This document shows positions 50,766 to 59,266 of a stretch of DNA of 64,000 nucleotides, in pieces (position 1 is the first letter of the stretch; each line of letters begins with the position of its first letter). The stretch is taken from positions 248,001 to 312,000 of the forward strand of contig NZ_RAHW01000003.1 in NCBI RefSeq assembly GCF_004117875.1, read 5' to 3'. Below the pieces are notes generated by a model. That model was not told where the DNA came from and ran no database searches. It saw only the letters and a program-made list of their open reading frames with translations. This DNA is from Geomonas oryzae. GTDB lineage: Bacteria > Desulfobacterota > Desulfuromonadia > Geobacterales > Geobacteraceae. Both the position numbers and the translations under genes were made by a program.

Positions 50766-52294
50766 ACATCTTGAAGCCCGGCCTGAACTGCATGGGTATC
50801 TACGACGCGGACGAGACGGGGGTCCTAGTCGACGCCGAGGACTATTACCGCGCCTTCTACCATACGGCCCTTGCCGCCCGCAGCTTTCTGCTCATGGCGG
50901 GGTGGCAGTTCGACTCGGAGGTGCGCCTGCTTCGCGGAGCGGATGAACATGACGCGCTCGGTGGAGGAAGGTTCCTGCGCTTTCTAGATCGTCTGTGCGA
51001 AGAAAACCCCGACCTGCAGGTCTACATCCTCGCCTGGGACTTCAGTGCCGTCTTCTCGCTAGAACGGGAATGGTTTCAGGGCATCATCTTCAACTGGACC
51101 ACCAACAAGAGGATCCACTTCCGTTTCGACAGCAGCCATGCGCCCGGGGCCACGCACCACCAGAAGTTCGTCATCGCCGACGGGGCCCTCGCCTACCTTG
51201 GGGGGATGGACATCTGCTCCTCGCGCTGGGACGACCGGTACCACATGAAGGAAAACCCGGAGCGCGTCGATGTCGACGGCCACCGCTACGGTTCCTACCA
51301 CGACATCCAGACCTACCATACCGGACCGGTAGTGCAGGTGCTCCTCGACCTGTTCCGGCAGCGCTGGCGCGACGCCGGTGGCGGTGAGTTGAAGCTGCCC
51401 GAGGCGGTAACTCTCGTCCCGACCGTACCATCCGGGGCCTTCAAAATGCCGACGACCAAGGTGGCCATAAGCCGGACGGTGGCCCCCACCCCGCTCACCA
51501 CGCCCCCGGAGATCCAGGAGATCCGCCGTCTCTTCATGGACGCCATCATGTCGGCGCAAAGCCTCATCTACCTGGAAAACCAGTATTTCAGTTCGCAGGC
51601 CATCTTCTGGTCGCTCGTCGCACGCATGAGCATGCCGAAGCGCCCACGTCTGCAGATCATCCTGATGCTCCCGGACCGCCTCCCGCTCACCGAGGAGCTA
51701 TTCCTAGGCCTTCCCCAGATACGCATGATCCGGTCCCTGCAGCGAGTGGCGGAAAAGACAGGCCACACGCTCAGCGTCTACTCTTCCGCCCAGGCGGATC
51801 ACGACGTCAGGCAGATGACCTTCATCCACAGCAAGCTCCTCCTGATCGACGACCGCTTCCTCACCATCGGCTCCGCGAATGCCACCAATCGCAGCATGGG
51901 GCTCGATACCGAGTTGAACGTCGCATGGGAGGCCTCGCTCGCTCCACGCGACGAAGAACTGAGCAGCGCCATCCGCGCCCTGCGCTCATCGCTGCTGGCC
52001 GAGCATGCCGGCCTCTTCGGCTGCGGTAAGGAGAAGAAATTCGAAGACATGGAACACCTGAGCGCGCATCTCGAATCCCTTGCCGACGACGACCAGGCGA
52101 GACTTTGCCGGTACCAGCCGGATCCGACCTTCGAAAACAGCGAGCTCCCCGAGGCGCTGGAACCGATCGCCCGCGTGGTCGATCCGGAGCAACCGGTCGA
52201 CAACGAGTTCATCTTCGAGAGCTTCACAAAATCGGAGCTTGGTTCCTTCGCAAGGGGTATATTTAAGCTAAGCCAGATGATCATCCGGCTTTGA
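50762..52294 (+). CDS. Phospholipase D-family protein (possible ClsB-type cardiolipin synthase)
   Basis: 510 residues with two HKD motifs: HHQKFVIADGALAYLGGMD (about residue 128-146) and IHSKLLLIDDRFLTIGSAN (about 355-373). LLMAGWQFDSEVRLLRG and NQYFSS are typical of PLD-type phosphatidyl transferases/hydrolases. No N-terminal TM helices, unlike ClsA. The C-terminus has an amphipathic end (GSFARGIFKLSQMIIRL) that may associate with membrane. It overlaps the EEP gene by 4 bp. True activity (cardiolipin synthase versus phospholipase D) is not determinable here. Confidence 0.85.
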   Translation: MNILKPGLNCMGIYDADETGVLVDAEDYYRAFYHTALAARSFLLMAGWQFDSEVRLLRGADEHDALGGGRFLRFLDRLCEENPDLQVYILAWDFSAVFSLEREWFQGIIFNWTTNKRIHFRFDSSHAPGATHHQKFVIADGALAYLGGMDICSSRWDDRYHMKENPERVDVDGHRYGSYHDIQTYHTGPVVQVLLDLFRQRWRDAGGGELKLPEAVTLVPTVPSGAFKMPTTKVAISRTVAPTPLTTPPEIQEIRRLFMDAIMSAQSLIYLENQYFSSQAIFWSLVARMSMPKRPRLQIILMLPDRLPLTEELFLGLPQIRMIRSLQRVAEKTGHTLSVYSSAQADHDVRQMTFIHSKLLLIDDRFLTIGSANATNRSMGLDTELNVAWEASLAPRDEELSSAIRALRSSLLAEHAGLFGCGKEKKFEDMEHLSAHLESLADDDQARLCRYQPDPTFENSELPEALEPIARVVDPEQPVDNEFIFESFTKSELGSFARGIFKLSQMIIRL

Positions 52295-52318
52295 AAAACG
52301 GAAAAGGAGGACACCAAC

Positions 52319-52528
52319 ATGGCAGAAAAAACGACTAAGACAGGTGTCGAGATCGACGATCACGCGTGCGATGTCAGGGTCTGGAGTCCGTCCTGTCAAC
52401 GCAACGTCTACTCAAATGACAGCGAGAAATATCTCTGCGCCTCGTGCGGTACGATCCCCGGTCTCAAACACGAGATGCATCACGAACACTTCCCTCACCT
52501 AAGCGGCGATACCGACGATATGAGCTGA
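52319..52528 (+). CDS. Small hypothetical protein with C-x2-C motif (69 aa)
   Basis: MAEKTTKTGVEIDDHACDVR..., four Cys (two close to each other as LCASC) and a His-rich C-terminus (HEMHHEHFPHLS): possible metal ligands. ATG at 52319 after AGGAGG, 24 bp behind the PLD gene, so probably the third gene in that operon. Family not recognised. Confidence 0.7.
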   Translation: MAEKTTKTGVEIDDHACDVRVWSPSCQRNVYSNDSEKYLCASCGTIPGLKHEMHHEHFPHLSGDTDDMS

Positions 52529-52532
52529 GGGC

Positions 52533-52564
52533 AAAAAAAGACAGGGGCGAAAATATCGCCCCTG
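52533..52564 (-). terminator. Rho-independent terminator of the M16 protease gene
   Basis: 9-bp stem CAGGGGCGA / TCGCCCCTG (52542-52564) followed on the minus strand by a run of seven T (52539-52533). It may also slow the convergent plus-strand transcript. Confidence 0.8.
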
Positions 52565-52594
52565 CCGTCTGTCCCACTATCTGCACCTTCCTTC

Positions 52595-53869
52595 TCAACG
52601 CGGCAAGCCCGGTCCCTCTCCCGGCCCCACCGATTCCACCCGCGGCACCACCCCTTGGAAAAGAAGCCCTGCCACCTCCTGCACCTCTTCCGCAGTCACC
52701 GCCGATATGGCCTCCAAAGAGAGTTCGATAGGTTCCGGCGCCCCCAGAAGCGAGGTCGTGTTGGAGATCTTGCGCACCTGGGTCTCGCAGTCGTCAAGCG
52801 CCATGAGCCGCGCGCAGCGGATCTGCTCCTTGGCGGCCGCCAGCATTTCCTCGCTCACCTTTTCCTCGCAAAAACGCATCACCTCGCCATGGCAGACGTC
52901 CACCGCCTCCTGGGCCCGCTCCGGACCGGTCCCCGCGTAGATCATGAGCCCCGCCGAGTCGGTGTACGACGACATCATGGAATAAACGGTGTAGGCAAGC
53001 CCCCTGCGTTCGCGCACCTCGCGGAAAAGGCGCGAGTTCATGCCGGAGCCCAGGATCTGGTTCAGGACGGAAAGCTTGTGACGATGCTCGTTACCCGCCG
53101 GAGGAAGCGGGTACCCCATGTAGAAATGGGTCTGCTCCATGGTGCGCTGGTAGTGCACGTTCTCACCGACGGCCACACGGTACCCTTCCGAAGGCTTCTT
53201 AACTTTCGGGGTGCCGGTGGGGAGCTCCGCCAGAAGGCGCGCCGCCTGCTCCACGACCTCATCGTGCTCGACGTTTCCTGCGACGGAAACGATGGTCGCG
53301 TTGCTCAGGTAGTTCCCGAGTTTGTGCTCCATCAGGCGCTCGCGCGAAATGTTCCCGATGGTCTCCGCGGTCCCAAGGATCGGCGTCCCGAGCGGGTGTC
53401 CCTGCCAGAAGCCCTGGTGGAACTGGTTGTAGATGAAGCGGCCCGGGTTGTCCTGGTTCATCAGGATTTCCTGCAGCACGACGCCGCGTTCCTTTTCCAC
53501 CTCGTTATCGGGGAGCCAGGAGTTGACGAACATGTCGGCCAGGATGTCGAAGGTCGCCGGGATGATTGAGGCGAGGGAAACCGCGTAGTAGAAGACCTCC
53601 TCCTGGCTCGTGTAGGCGTTGGCGCGGGCACCGATGCTGTTGAACTCGTCGGTGATGCGGTCAGCGTCGCGGCTAGGGGTCCCTTTGAAGAGCAGGTGCT
53701 CTATGAAGTGCGATGCGCCTCCGGTCTCCGGTGCTTCATTTCTGGTGCTGGAGTCGATCCGGATGCCGACGGCGGCGCTTTGCATACCCTGTATCTGCTG
53801 TGTAACCACGCGTATGCCGTTGGGAAGCGTGGTGAGTTGAAGCTTCGGGGCGGTGGACAAGGTGAACAT
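52595..53869 (-). CDS. M16 family zinc peptidase (mitochondrial processing peptidase-like)
   Basis: 424 residues, inverted zinc motif H-x-x-E-H in GGASHFIEHLLFKGT (H54, E57, H58), with downstream Glu in ADMFVNSWLPDNEVEKERGV. YVCP-like repeats include GNVEHDEVVEQAARLL and HFYMGYPLPPAGNEHRH. Single-domain M16B size; cytosolic, typically degrading or processing peptides. ATG at 53869 with AAGGAG. Monocistronic with its own terminator. Confidence 0.93.
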   Translation of the reverse strand: MFTLSTAPKLQLTTLPNGIRVVTQQIQGMQSAAVGIRIDSSTRNEAPETGGASHFIEHLLFKGTPSRDADRITDEFNSIGARANAYTSQEEVFYYAVSLASIIPATFDILADMFVNSWLPDNEVEKERGVVLQEILMNQDNPGRFIYNQFHQGFWQGHPLGTPILGTAETIGNISRERLMEHKLGNYLSNATIVSVAGNVEHDEVVEQAARLLAELPTGTPKVKKPSEGYRVAVGENVHYQRTMEQTHFYMGYPLPPAGNEHRHKLSVLNQILGSGMNSRLFREVRERRGLAYTVYSMMSSYTDSAGLMIYAGTGPERAQEAVDVCHGEVMRFCEEKVSEEMLAAAKEQIRCARLMALDDCETQVRKISNTTSLLGAPEPIELSLEAISAVTAEEVQEVAGLLFQGVVPRVESVGPGEGPGLPR

Positions 53870-53950
53870 AAAGGCTCCTTAAGCTTGCGGAATGTCTGGT
53901 TTTCACTGGCAGCAATTATAACACGCAGGATCTGGGGAAAACAGGTGGGT

Positions 53951-53986
53951 AAAAAAAAGGCGCCAGCCGATGAAGCGGCAGGCGCC
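53951..53986 (-). terminator. Rho-independent terminator of the cytochrome P460 gene
   Basis: GGCGCCTGCCG / CGGCTGGCGCC stem followed on the minus strand by eight T (53958-53951). 27 bp beyond the P460 stop codon. Confidence 0.88.
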
Positions 53987-54013
53987 GGTGCTGCGTTAAA
54001 ACCTTCAGACGTC

Positions 54014-54490
54014 CTACTTGAACTCGGCGTAGCGCGAGAGGACGAATGCCCGATCCTTTGCGTCCTTCTCGTGGCAGCCGAAGCAGTCGCGCTTGCCGTC
54101 GAGCCCGGAAGGCTTGCCGTCGGGGGTGAAACCTACGAAACGCCAGCCGCCGGTCTCCTTGGCCTTCTTGTCACGCTGCATCATGACGATCATGGTCTTC
54201 TTCCCCGCCACCTGCTTGCCGCCTTCCTCCTTTATGGAGTAGTTGACGGCGACGAAACGGCTGCCGTCGGGGTAGTTGGCTGCTCCCGACTTGTAGGCAG
54301 GCATCGCCTTTTTGTTCACGTAGATGTAATGGATGCCGTAGAACATGGACTTCTTGTCGGTGATCACCCTCGCCTTGCTTTTCTCCCAGTTCTCGTAGTT
54401 CCTGGGAAGGCTCCCCTGTTCAGCGGCAAAGGCGGCGCCCGTTACGCCCACTAGGGCGGCAAGTGCGAGCAAAGAGATCGTTTTTTTCAT
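54014..54490 (-). CDS. Cytochrome P460 family protein
   Basis: 158 residues. Signal peptide MKKTISLLALAALVGVTGAAFA; a beta-rich P460 domain (SMFYGIHYIYVNKKAMPAYK; FVAVNYSIKEEGGKQ; KTMIVMMQRD; GWRFVGFTPDGKP) ending in the single c-type heme motif CFGCH (136-140) and RAFVLSRYAEF. Characterised P460 oxidises hydroxylamine or binds nitric oxide; relatives called cytochrome c'-beta share the fold without the Lys-heme crosslink. Lys residues are abundant near position 60-68, so the crosslink is possible but not provable. Periplasmic. ATG at 54490 with GGAGG. Confidence 0.88.
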   Translation of the reverse strand: MKKTISLLALAALVGVTGAAFAAEQGSLPRNYENWEKSKARVITDKKSMFYGIHYIYVNKKAMPAYKSGAANYPDGSRFVAVNYSIKEEGGKQVAGKKTMIVMMQRDKKAKETGGWRFVGFTPDGKPSGLDGKRDCFGCHEKDAKDRAFVLSRYAEFK

Positions 54491-54608
54491 TGTCGTGCCT
54501 CCGATTGATAAGAAAGTTGGTCCGTTTTCGGACATCGAGGTCCGAGCGCCGGCGCCTAAAGGGATACCACGAGGTGGCGACGCTATCAAAGGTTCTATTA
54601 AATTAAGT

Positions 54609-55490
54609 TCACGGGAAGACGGTCCGGCTGGAGGTGCCCGAGGCGGCCGGCGACCAGGGATAATCCGCGAGGTGGTCGGCAAGCTCGTCCTTGTGGTAGC
54701 GATCGACCTTCCGGACCAGGAGCACCAGGGTCATCACGACAGGCAGGGTGAAGATGAAGATCCCGGTCAGCCCCATCAGGTTTTCACCGATATAGAAGGT
54801 GACCCCCAGGTTGAAGACGATCACGCAAAGGTAGAGAAACGGCCCGTAAAGCGAGCGAAACGGAGCGGCGGCAACGCCTGCCGGACGCAGCTTCGCACTC
54901 CCCACACGGTCGATCCTCTGCAGGACGAAGATGAGGGCGGCACTCACGAGCAACCACCCCCAGTAATTGGACATCGGGATGCCGAAATGGGTCCCAACCT
55001 CGCGATACCCGTAGATCCTCCCCAGAAACCAGCGGCTCCCCTGCAGCGCCACCGGGTCGGTGATGATGTCCAAAAAGACCTGGAAGAGCGACCCTAAAAG
55101 GAGCACCGGGAAGGAGCGGCGCAGGCGTGCCGTCTCGAGAAGCACGAGGTCGCCCTTTACGCGCTTCACCGGCCCGAGGACAAGAAGCGCCGTGGCGTAG
55201 CTGCAGTAGGTGAGGAAAACGTAGGAGAGCGAGTCGAAAAAGGGGACGCCCGCGATCCAGAGTTCGCGGTCGCGCGTCACGTCCACGTAGTAATACCAGC
55301 CGTAGGGAAAGCCCGTGTTGATCGAGGAATACTCGGAGGCGAAGGCGACCAGGTAGCCGCAGACGGTGAACCACGCCGTCTTCTTCCAGCCGAGGTGCAA
55401 AACGGCGGCAACGAGGTAGACGGCGAAGAAAGCGAAGACGTAGGGACGCATGGTGAAGGTCCCCACCGCGATGTCGAGGATGTGGGTCAT
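54609..55490 (-). CDS. Carotenoid biosynthesis membrane protein (DUF422/CruF-like)
   Basis: 293 residues, seven to eight TM helices. Conserved features: SEYSSINTGFPYGWYYYV, VPFFDSLSYVFLTYCSYATA, DIITDPVALQGSRWFLGRIYGY and HFGIPMSNYWGWLLVS, as in CruF/bisanhydrobacterioruberin hydratase-type proteins. It hydrates carotenoid ends in other taxa; no other carotenoid gene is in the window. The start at 55490 has a poor ribosome-binding site; ATG at residue 14 (MRPYVF...) is an alternative. Confidence 0.8.
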   Translation of the reverse strand: MTHILDIAVGTFTMRPYVFAFFAVYLVAAVLHLGWKKTAWFTVCGYLVAFASEYSSINTGFPYGWYYYVDVTRDRELWIAGVPFFDSLSYVFLTYCSYATALLVLGPVKRVKGDLVLLETARLRRSFPVLLLGSLFQVFLDIITDPVALQGSRWFLGRIYGYREVGTHFGIPMSNYWGWLLVSAALIFVLQRIDRVGSAKLRPAGVAAAPFRSLYGPFLYLCVIVFNLGVTFYIGENLMGLTGIFIFTLPVVMTLVLLVRKVDRYHKDELADHLADYPWSPAASGTSSRTVFP

Positions 55491-55552
55491 ACCGGCGGGT
55501 CTCCGATGTGGTAGCGATCTTGAGGATGCGATGCGGACAGCGAAAAAGCATC

Positions 55553-55602
55553 GCCCCCTCCCCCGCCTGCGGGTCGGAACCCGAATGGTGAGGGAGGGGG
55601 CC
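55553..55602 (-). terminator. Hairpin ending the MCE operon
   Basis: Inverted C/G-run arms (GCCCCCTCCC and GGGAGGGGGC) with a 29-nt loop that itself folds, then GATGCTTTTTCG on the minus strand. 27 bp beyond the mlaD stop. Confidence 0.6.
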
Positions 55603-55628
55603 GTAGATGGAGCTGAAGCCTTACACCT

Positions 55629-56699
55629 TTAGAAAAGCGTCCCGACGATGGTGCCCAAGACGGAGATGGGGCCGGTGTCGCCGAGCCCTTCCATGGCACG
55701 TTCCGCCTTCTTGAGCGTTGCCGTGGTGTCGCGGTAGAGCTGGTCCTCGTTGACCAGCTTGCCGATGGTCCCCTGGCCGGAGTTGATCTTCTGGGCGATC
55801 TCCTTCACGTTTTTCGAGGCGTCACGCAGGTCGTTGTAGAGGGAGTCGTCGTTCACCAGCTTGCCCATGGTCCCCTCGCCCTTGTTGATCTTCGCGGTGA
55901 TCTCCCGGACGTCCTTCATGCTCGCGTTAAGGTCCTGGGTGCCGCTTCTCAAGTCCTTGATGAGGGCGGAGGCATCGGTGTACACGGTTTCGTCGTTGAC
56001 GAGCTTGCCCAGGGTCCCCTCGCCGCGCTCGATCTTGCCGGCGACCACCTTCAGGCTGGACACGGCGCTGCTCGCGTCGTCGAAGAGCTTGCGGTCGTTC
56101 AACAGCATGGCGAGCGAACCCTCGCCGCGATCCATCTTGCCGGTGATGCTGCTGATGTTGGCGATCGCCTCCTTCAGGTTGCCGCGGTTGTCGTCCAGGA
56201 TGCCGTTGATCTTTTGCATCACCTCGTCCTGGTTCTTGTTCAGGTTCTTGACGAGGACCTTGGTGTCCTTGATGACGTCGGAGAGGTCGTCGACGATGAT
56301 ATCGATGTTGGCGACATCCTTACCCTTCACCGTCCCCCCCTCGGGAAGCAGCGGCGCGTTGGGGGAACCGAATGAAAGACCGAGGAACTGGCCGCCCAGG
56401 AGGTTGGTAAGCCTCAAACCGGCGACGGTGTCGGTCTTGATGCGGGTACCGGGTTTGACCTCGAAATCGATCTCGATCTTGTCGTTTAACACCACGATGT
56501 CCTTGATGCGGCCGACGTCGACACCCGACAGGCGGACCGGGTCCCCCACCTTGAGGCCCGTGATGCTGGTGAGGTAGGTCTTGTACTTGACGTTCTTCTG
56601 GAACGGGTTCCACTTCTCACCCACCTCCAGGAGCACGCCCAGAATGATGAGACCGAACACGAAGAACATGCCGACCTTTTTCTCGACTGACAGAGCCAT
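55629..56699 (-). CDS. mlaD: MCE-domain lipid-transport protein MlaD
   Basis: 356 residues, inner-membrane-anchored periplasmic substrate-binding subunit of an MCE phospholipid transporter. TM helix at about 8-26 (KVGMFFVFGLIILGVLLEV), MCE domain at about 38-120 (LTSITGLKVGDPVRLSGVDVGR; KTDTVAGLRLTNLLGGQFLGL), then a long helical tail with four copies of a GEGSLAML-type motif (RGEGSLAMLLND, RGEGTLGKLVND, KGEGTMGKLVND, SGQGTIGKLVNE), about 35-45 residues apart. ATG at 56699 with GGAGG. Follows mlaE by 32 bp; no ATPase gene lies between. Confidence 0.93.
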   Translation of the reverse strand: MALSVEKKVGMFFVFGLIILGVLLEVGEKWNPFQKNVKYKTYLTSITGLKVGDPVRLSGVDVGRIKDIVVLNDKIEIDFEVKPGTRIKTDTVAGLRLTNLLGGQFLGLSFGSPNAPLLPEGGTVKGKDVANIDIIVDDLSDVIKDTKVLVKNLNKNQDEVMQKINGILDDNRGNLKEAIANISSITGKMDRGEGSLAMLLNDRKLFDDASSAVSSLKVVAGKIERGEGTLGKLVNDETVYTDASALIKDLRSGTQDLNASMKDVREITAKINKGEGTMGKLVNDDSLYNDLRDASKNVKEIAQKINSGQGTIGKLVNEDQLYRDTTATLKKAERAMEGLGDTGPISVLGTIVGTLF

Positions 56700-56731
56700 A
56701 TATCTCTACCTCCGGAACAAAGGAAAAACAG

Positions 56732-57508
56732 TTACATAAGGAGCCTGGTCAGGACATAGTCGGCGACCAGGATCAGCATGAAAGACAGAACTACGGACCG
56801 CGTGGTGGACTGACCGATCCCCCTGGCGCCGCCGGAAGTGGCGAAGCCTACGTAGCAGCAGACCAGGGCGATGATCGCCCCGAAGACCATGGATTTGGTG
56901 AGGCCGATGCCGATCTCCTTCATCTTCAGCGCAGCGGTCAGGCTGTCGTAGTAGGTGGCGTAGGAGACGAAGATCTGCGGATGCAGGTTGCTGATGAGCG
57001 CGCCGCCGACGATGCCGATCAGGTCGGCGTACAAAACCAGCGCCGGGACGCAGATGATGCAGGCGATGAAGCGCGGCATGGCGAGGTAGCGCACCGGGTC
57101 GATGTCGAGCGTCTTCAGCGCATCGATCTCCTCGTACACCGTCATGACGCCGAGTTCCGCGGCCATGGCGGAACCGCAGCGCCCGGCGACCAGGAAGCTC
57201 GTCATGACCGGGCCCAGTTCGCGCACCATGGAGTGACCGACGATGGCCCCGATGATGTTCTGCCCACCGTACTTCTGCAATTCGACGCCGGTCTGCAGCG
57301 CGAGCACCATCCCCACGAAGAAGGCCATCACCGACGCAACCGGCAGGGTGTCCCAGCCGATCACCGCCATCTGGGTCAGGATGCTCGGGATGTTGCGGGG
57401 CGCCTCCCGCACGAAGTAGACGATCTTCCCCTGGAGGATGGCCATCTCCCCCAGCACCTGGTGAAAGTAGAGGACCCTCTTGCCTAAGCGTTCAAAAACT
57501 TGCGTCAC
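56732..57508 (-). CDS. mlaE: MlaE family ABC transporter permease
   Basis: 258 residues, five to six TM helices, permease of the MCE phospholipid transporter. Signature regions VIGWDTLPVASVMAFFVGMVLALQTG, GPVMTSFLVAGRCGSAMAAELG, EEIDALKTLDIDPVRYLAMPR and KMKEIGIGLTKSMVFG. The GTG at 57508 overlaps the stop of the W-P repeat gene (GTGA overlap), so translation is coupled. Order here: W-P repeat protein, mlaE, mlaD. The MlaF-type ATPase, usually beside mlaE, is absent and must be elsewhere if the transporter works as known. Confidence 0.93.
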   Translation of the reverse strand: MTQVFERLGKRVLYFHQVLGEMAILQGKIVYFVREAPRNIPSILTQMAVIGWDTLPVASVMAFFVGMVLALQTGVELQKYGGQNIIGAIVGHSMVRELGPVMTSFLVAGRCGSAMAAELGVMTVYEEIDALKTLDIDPVRYLAMPRFIACIICVPALVLYADLIGIVGGALISNLHPQIFVSYATYYDSLTAALKMKEIGIGLTKSMVFGAIIALVCCYVGFATSGGARGIGQSTTRSVVLSFMLILVADYVLTRLLM

Positions 57509-59055
57509 TTATCACCCCATTTGGGTCCGAAGGGAAGCCAGAAGAGATTCACCCCCTCCTGTCCGCCGTCGCGCTTCAGGCTGATCAGTCCCTTCAGAAG
57601 TTTCAGCTCGCGCTCCTTTGCCGTCCTGCGGTAGGAGATCAGCGGGAAGAGCTCGTAGGCGAGGTCGTCGCCGCGCCGCTCGTGCCAGAACAGGTTCCAC
57701 AAAAGGCTGGAGGTGGAGTTACCCGCCTCGTCCCACCTTCTTTGATAAAGGCGCCAAAGCGGTGCCCATTCCTTTTCGATCCCTTCTTTATCGAGGATAG
57801 GCTCGAGCAGAGCGGGGAACGAGAACGAAGAGACGCCGTCGACGTTCTTGCGGTAAAGATAAAGCGGCCACAGCGTGTTCCGGCGCCGCTCGCTTCCGTC
57901 CTTGGGCCAGTACTCGCGGTTGTCGCGGTACAGGAAGAAGAGGACACGGTCCTGCTCCTGGCCGAAGATGTCGGATTTGATCTCCTCATGCTTGTAAAGC
58001 GGCCACATGTACCAGGTCTTCTCACCTTCCGGACGAGTCTCGTGCGAGTAGAACGGGAGGAAGGTGTCACCGTTTTTCTTCTCGCCGCGCACCTTGGTGA
58101 CGAAAGGCCAGAAGTAATCCACTTCCTCCACCTTCTTGGCGCGGTCCTCGGTGTAGCCGAAGAAGGGCCACAGGTAGCTGCGCGAGGTCCTCTTGGGAGA
58201 GTCGGTCGAGGCATACAGAGGGAAGATGAACTTCTTCTCGGTCGGGTTGTCGGTGTTGAGCCCGGTCTTCTCGGACGTGTAAAAAGGCCAGAGCACGAAG
58301 CGCTTCTCGTACACCCCGGTCTTTTGCGACTGCCCGTAAAGCGGGAAGACGTCGAAGCCCGACTCGTTCTCGCCCGAAGTGGTTGCGAAGAAGGGCCAGA
58401 GGTAGTGCCTCGTCGTGGTCCCCTTCTTGACGGTGCTGCCGTAAAGCGGGAAAAGGACGAAGTGATACTCGTCACGCCAGAAGCGCTCGTAGATATCGCC
58501 GTAAATCGGGAACAGGGCGCGGTACGGTCCGTACTTCTCCGACTCCCCGGAGACGTAGAACGGAAACAACATGGTCGACGATTCGCGCTGCGGTTCCGCC
58601 TCCTCTTTACGGAAGGTGGAGGTCCTGAAAAGTTGCAGCACCTCTGCGTTCCCGGCCTCGGGTGTATTCTCACTCGACGCCACGGGATAGAGGTAGTACG
58701 TGGAGCTCGCCTTATCCCTGGTATTGCTGGTCCGGTAGAAAAGCGGCCTCAGGGCCAGATCGCGGTCGTCCCCGCTTTTCTGGTACTTGAAAATGGGCCC
58801 GAGAATCGAGAGGTTGCTGTAACGCTCGCGCGGGCTTTCGCGGTAGTCCACCAGGGGCCACAGGGTGAAGATGGTCCCTTCCTCCTGCTTAGCCTCCTGC
58901 TTAGCCTCCTGCTTAGCCTCCTGCTTAGCTTCCTGCTTAGCTTCCTGCTTAGCTTCCTGCTTAGCTTCCGGCTTAGCTTCCTGCTCGGCGTGCCCTGCCG
59001 CTGTGAACAACAGCAAGGCCAGCAGTGCAGTTATGGACGTGACGGAGCGTGCCAT
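57505..59055 (-). CDS. Exported W-P-[LF]/L-F-P-[LF] repeat protein, uncharacterised
   Basis: 516 residues. Signal peptide MARSVTSITALLALLLFTAAGHA. Residues about 25-58 are nine copies of an E-A-K-Q/P tetrapeptide (soluble spacer). Residues about 60-500 repeat an aromatic-Pro-hydrophobic motif roughly every 20-30 residues: TLWPLVDY, LRPLFY, YLYPV, LFPFYV, LFPIYG, LFPLYG, LWPFFAT, VFPLYG, LWPFYT, FPLYAS, LWPFFGY, FWPFVT, FLPFYS, MWPLYK, LWPLYLY, LFPLISY. The pattern suggests a beta-rich repeated fold, perhaps a barrel or long groove. It is translationally coupled to mlaE and shares a promoter (59096-59125). No known family recognised; an envelope lipid-transport role is inferred from context only. 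Confidence 0.8.
   Translation of the reverse strand: MARSVTSITALLALLLFTAAGHAEQEAKPEAKQEAKQEAKQEAKQEAKQEAKQEAKQEEGTIFTLWPLVDYRESPRERYSNLSILGPIFKYQKSGDDRDLALRPLFYRTSNTRDKASSTYYLYPVASSENTPEAGNAEVLQLFRTSTFRKEEAEPQRESSTMLFPFYVSGESEKYGPYRALFPIYGDIYERFWRDEYHFVLFPLYGSTVKKGTTTRHYLWPFFATTSGENESGFDVFPLYGQSQKTGVYEKRFVLWPFYTSEKTGLNTDNPTEKKFIFPLYASTDSPKRTSRSYLWPFFGYTEDRAKKVEEVDYFWPFVTKVRGEKKNGDTFLPFYSHETRPEGEKTWYMWPLYKHEEIKSDIFGQEQDRVLFFLYRDNREYWPKDGSERRRNTLWPLYLYRKNVDGVSSFSFPALLEPILDKEGIEKEWAPLWRLYQRRWDEAGNSTSSLLWNLFWHERRGDDLAYELFPLISYRRTAKERELKLLKGLISLKRDGGQEGVNLFWLPFGPKWGDK
58883..58985. repeat. 12-bp in-frame tandem repeat coding (EAKQ)n
   Basis: About nine units of a 12-bp sequence (CCTGCTTAGCCT with a TTCCTGCTTAGC variant) in the 5' part of the W-P repeat gene. 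Two unit types (AGCCT and AGCTT) occur in blocks, a pattern of slippage expansion. Unit-number changes would keep the frame. Confidence 0.92.
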
Positions 59056-59095
59056 GAACCTCTTTTGATCACCTTGATTGAAGATATAGGGTCGG

Positions 59096-59125
59096 ATAGT
59101 AACTGCTGCTATTACATGGAGTCAA
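59096..59125 (-). promoter_or_regulatory. Promoter of the W-P repeat/mlaED operon
   Basis: On the minus strand TTGACT (59125-59120), an 18-bp spacer, TACTAT (59101-59096); the coding start is 41 bp downstream with GAGG ahead. Confidence 0.6.
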
Positions 59126-59266
59126 TCAAAATGTACTATCCAGTGCGTCACAGTAATGGCGCCGAAAGACAATTACTACATGTGACACAAGCGCTTCACA
59201 TCCCTCGGCTCACCGTCAAAGTTATGCCATCTTCGTTGCAAATGTCCAGTGATGCGACAAAAAGAG

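Noticed and set aside
56700..56731. A missed mlaF gene between mlaE and mlaD
   Set aside because: The gap is only 32 bp and no Walker-motif ORF lies next to the operon on either side.
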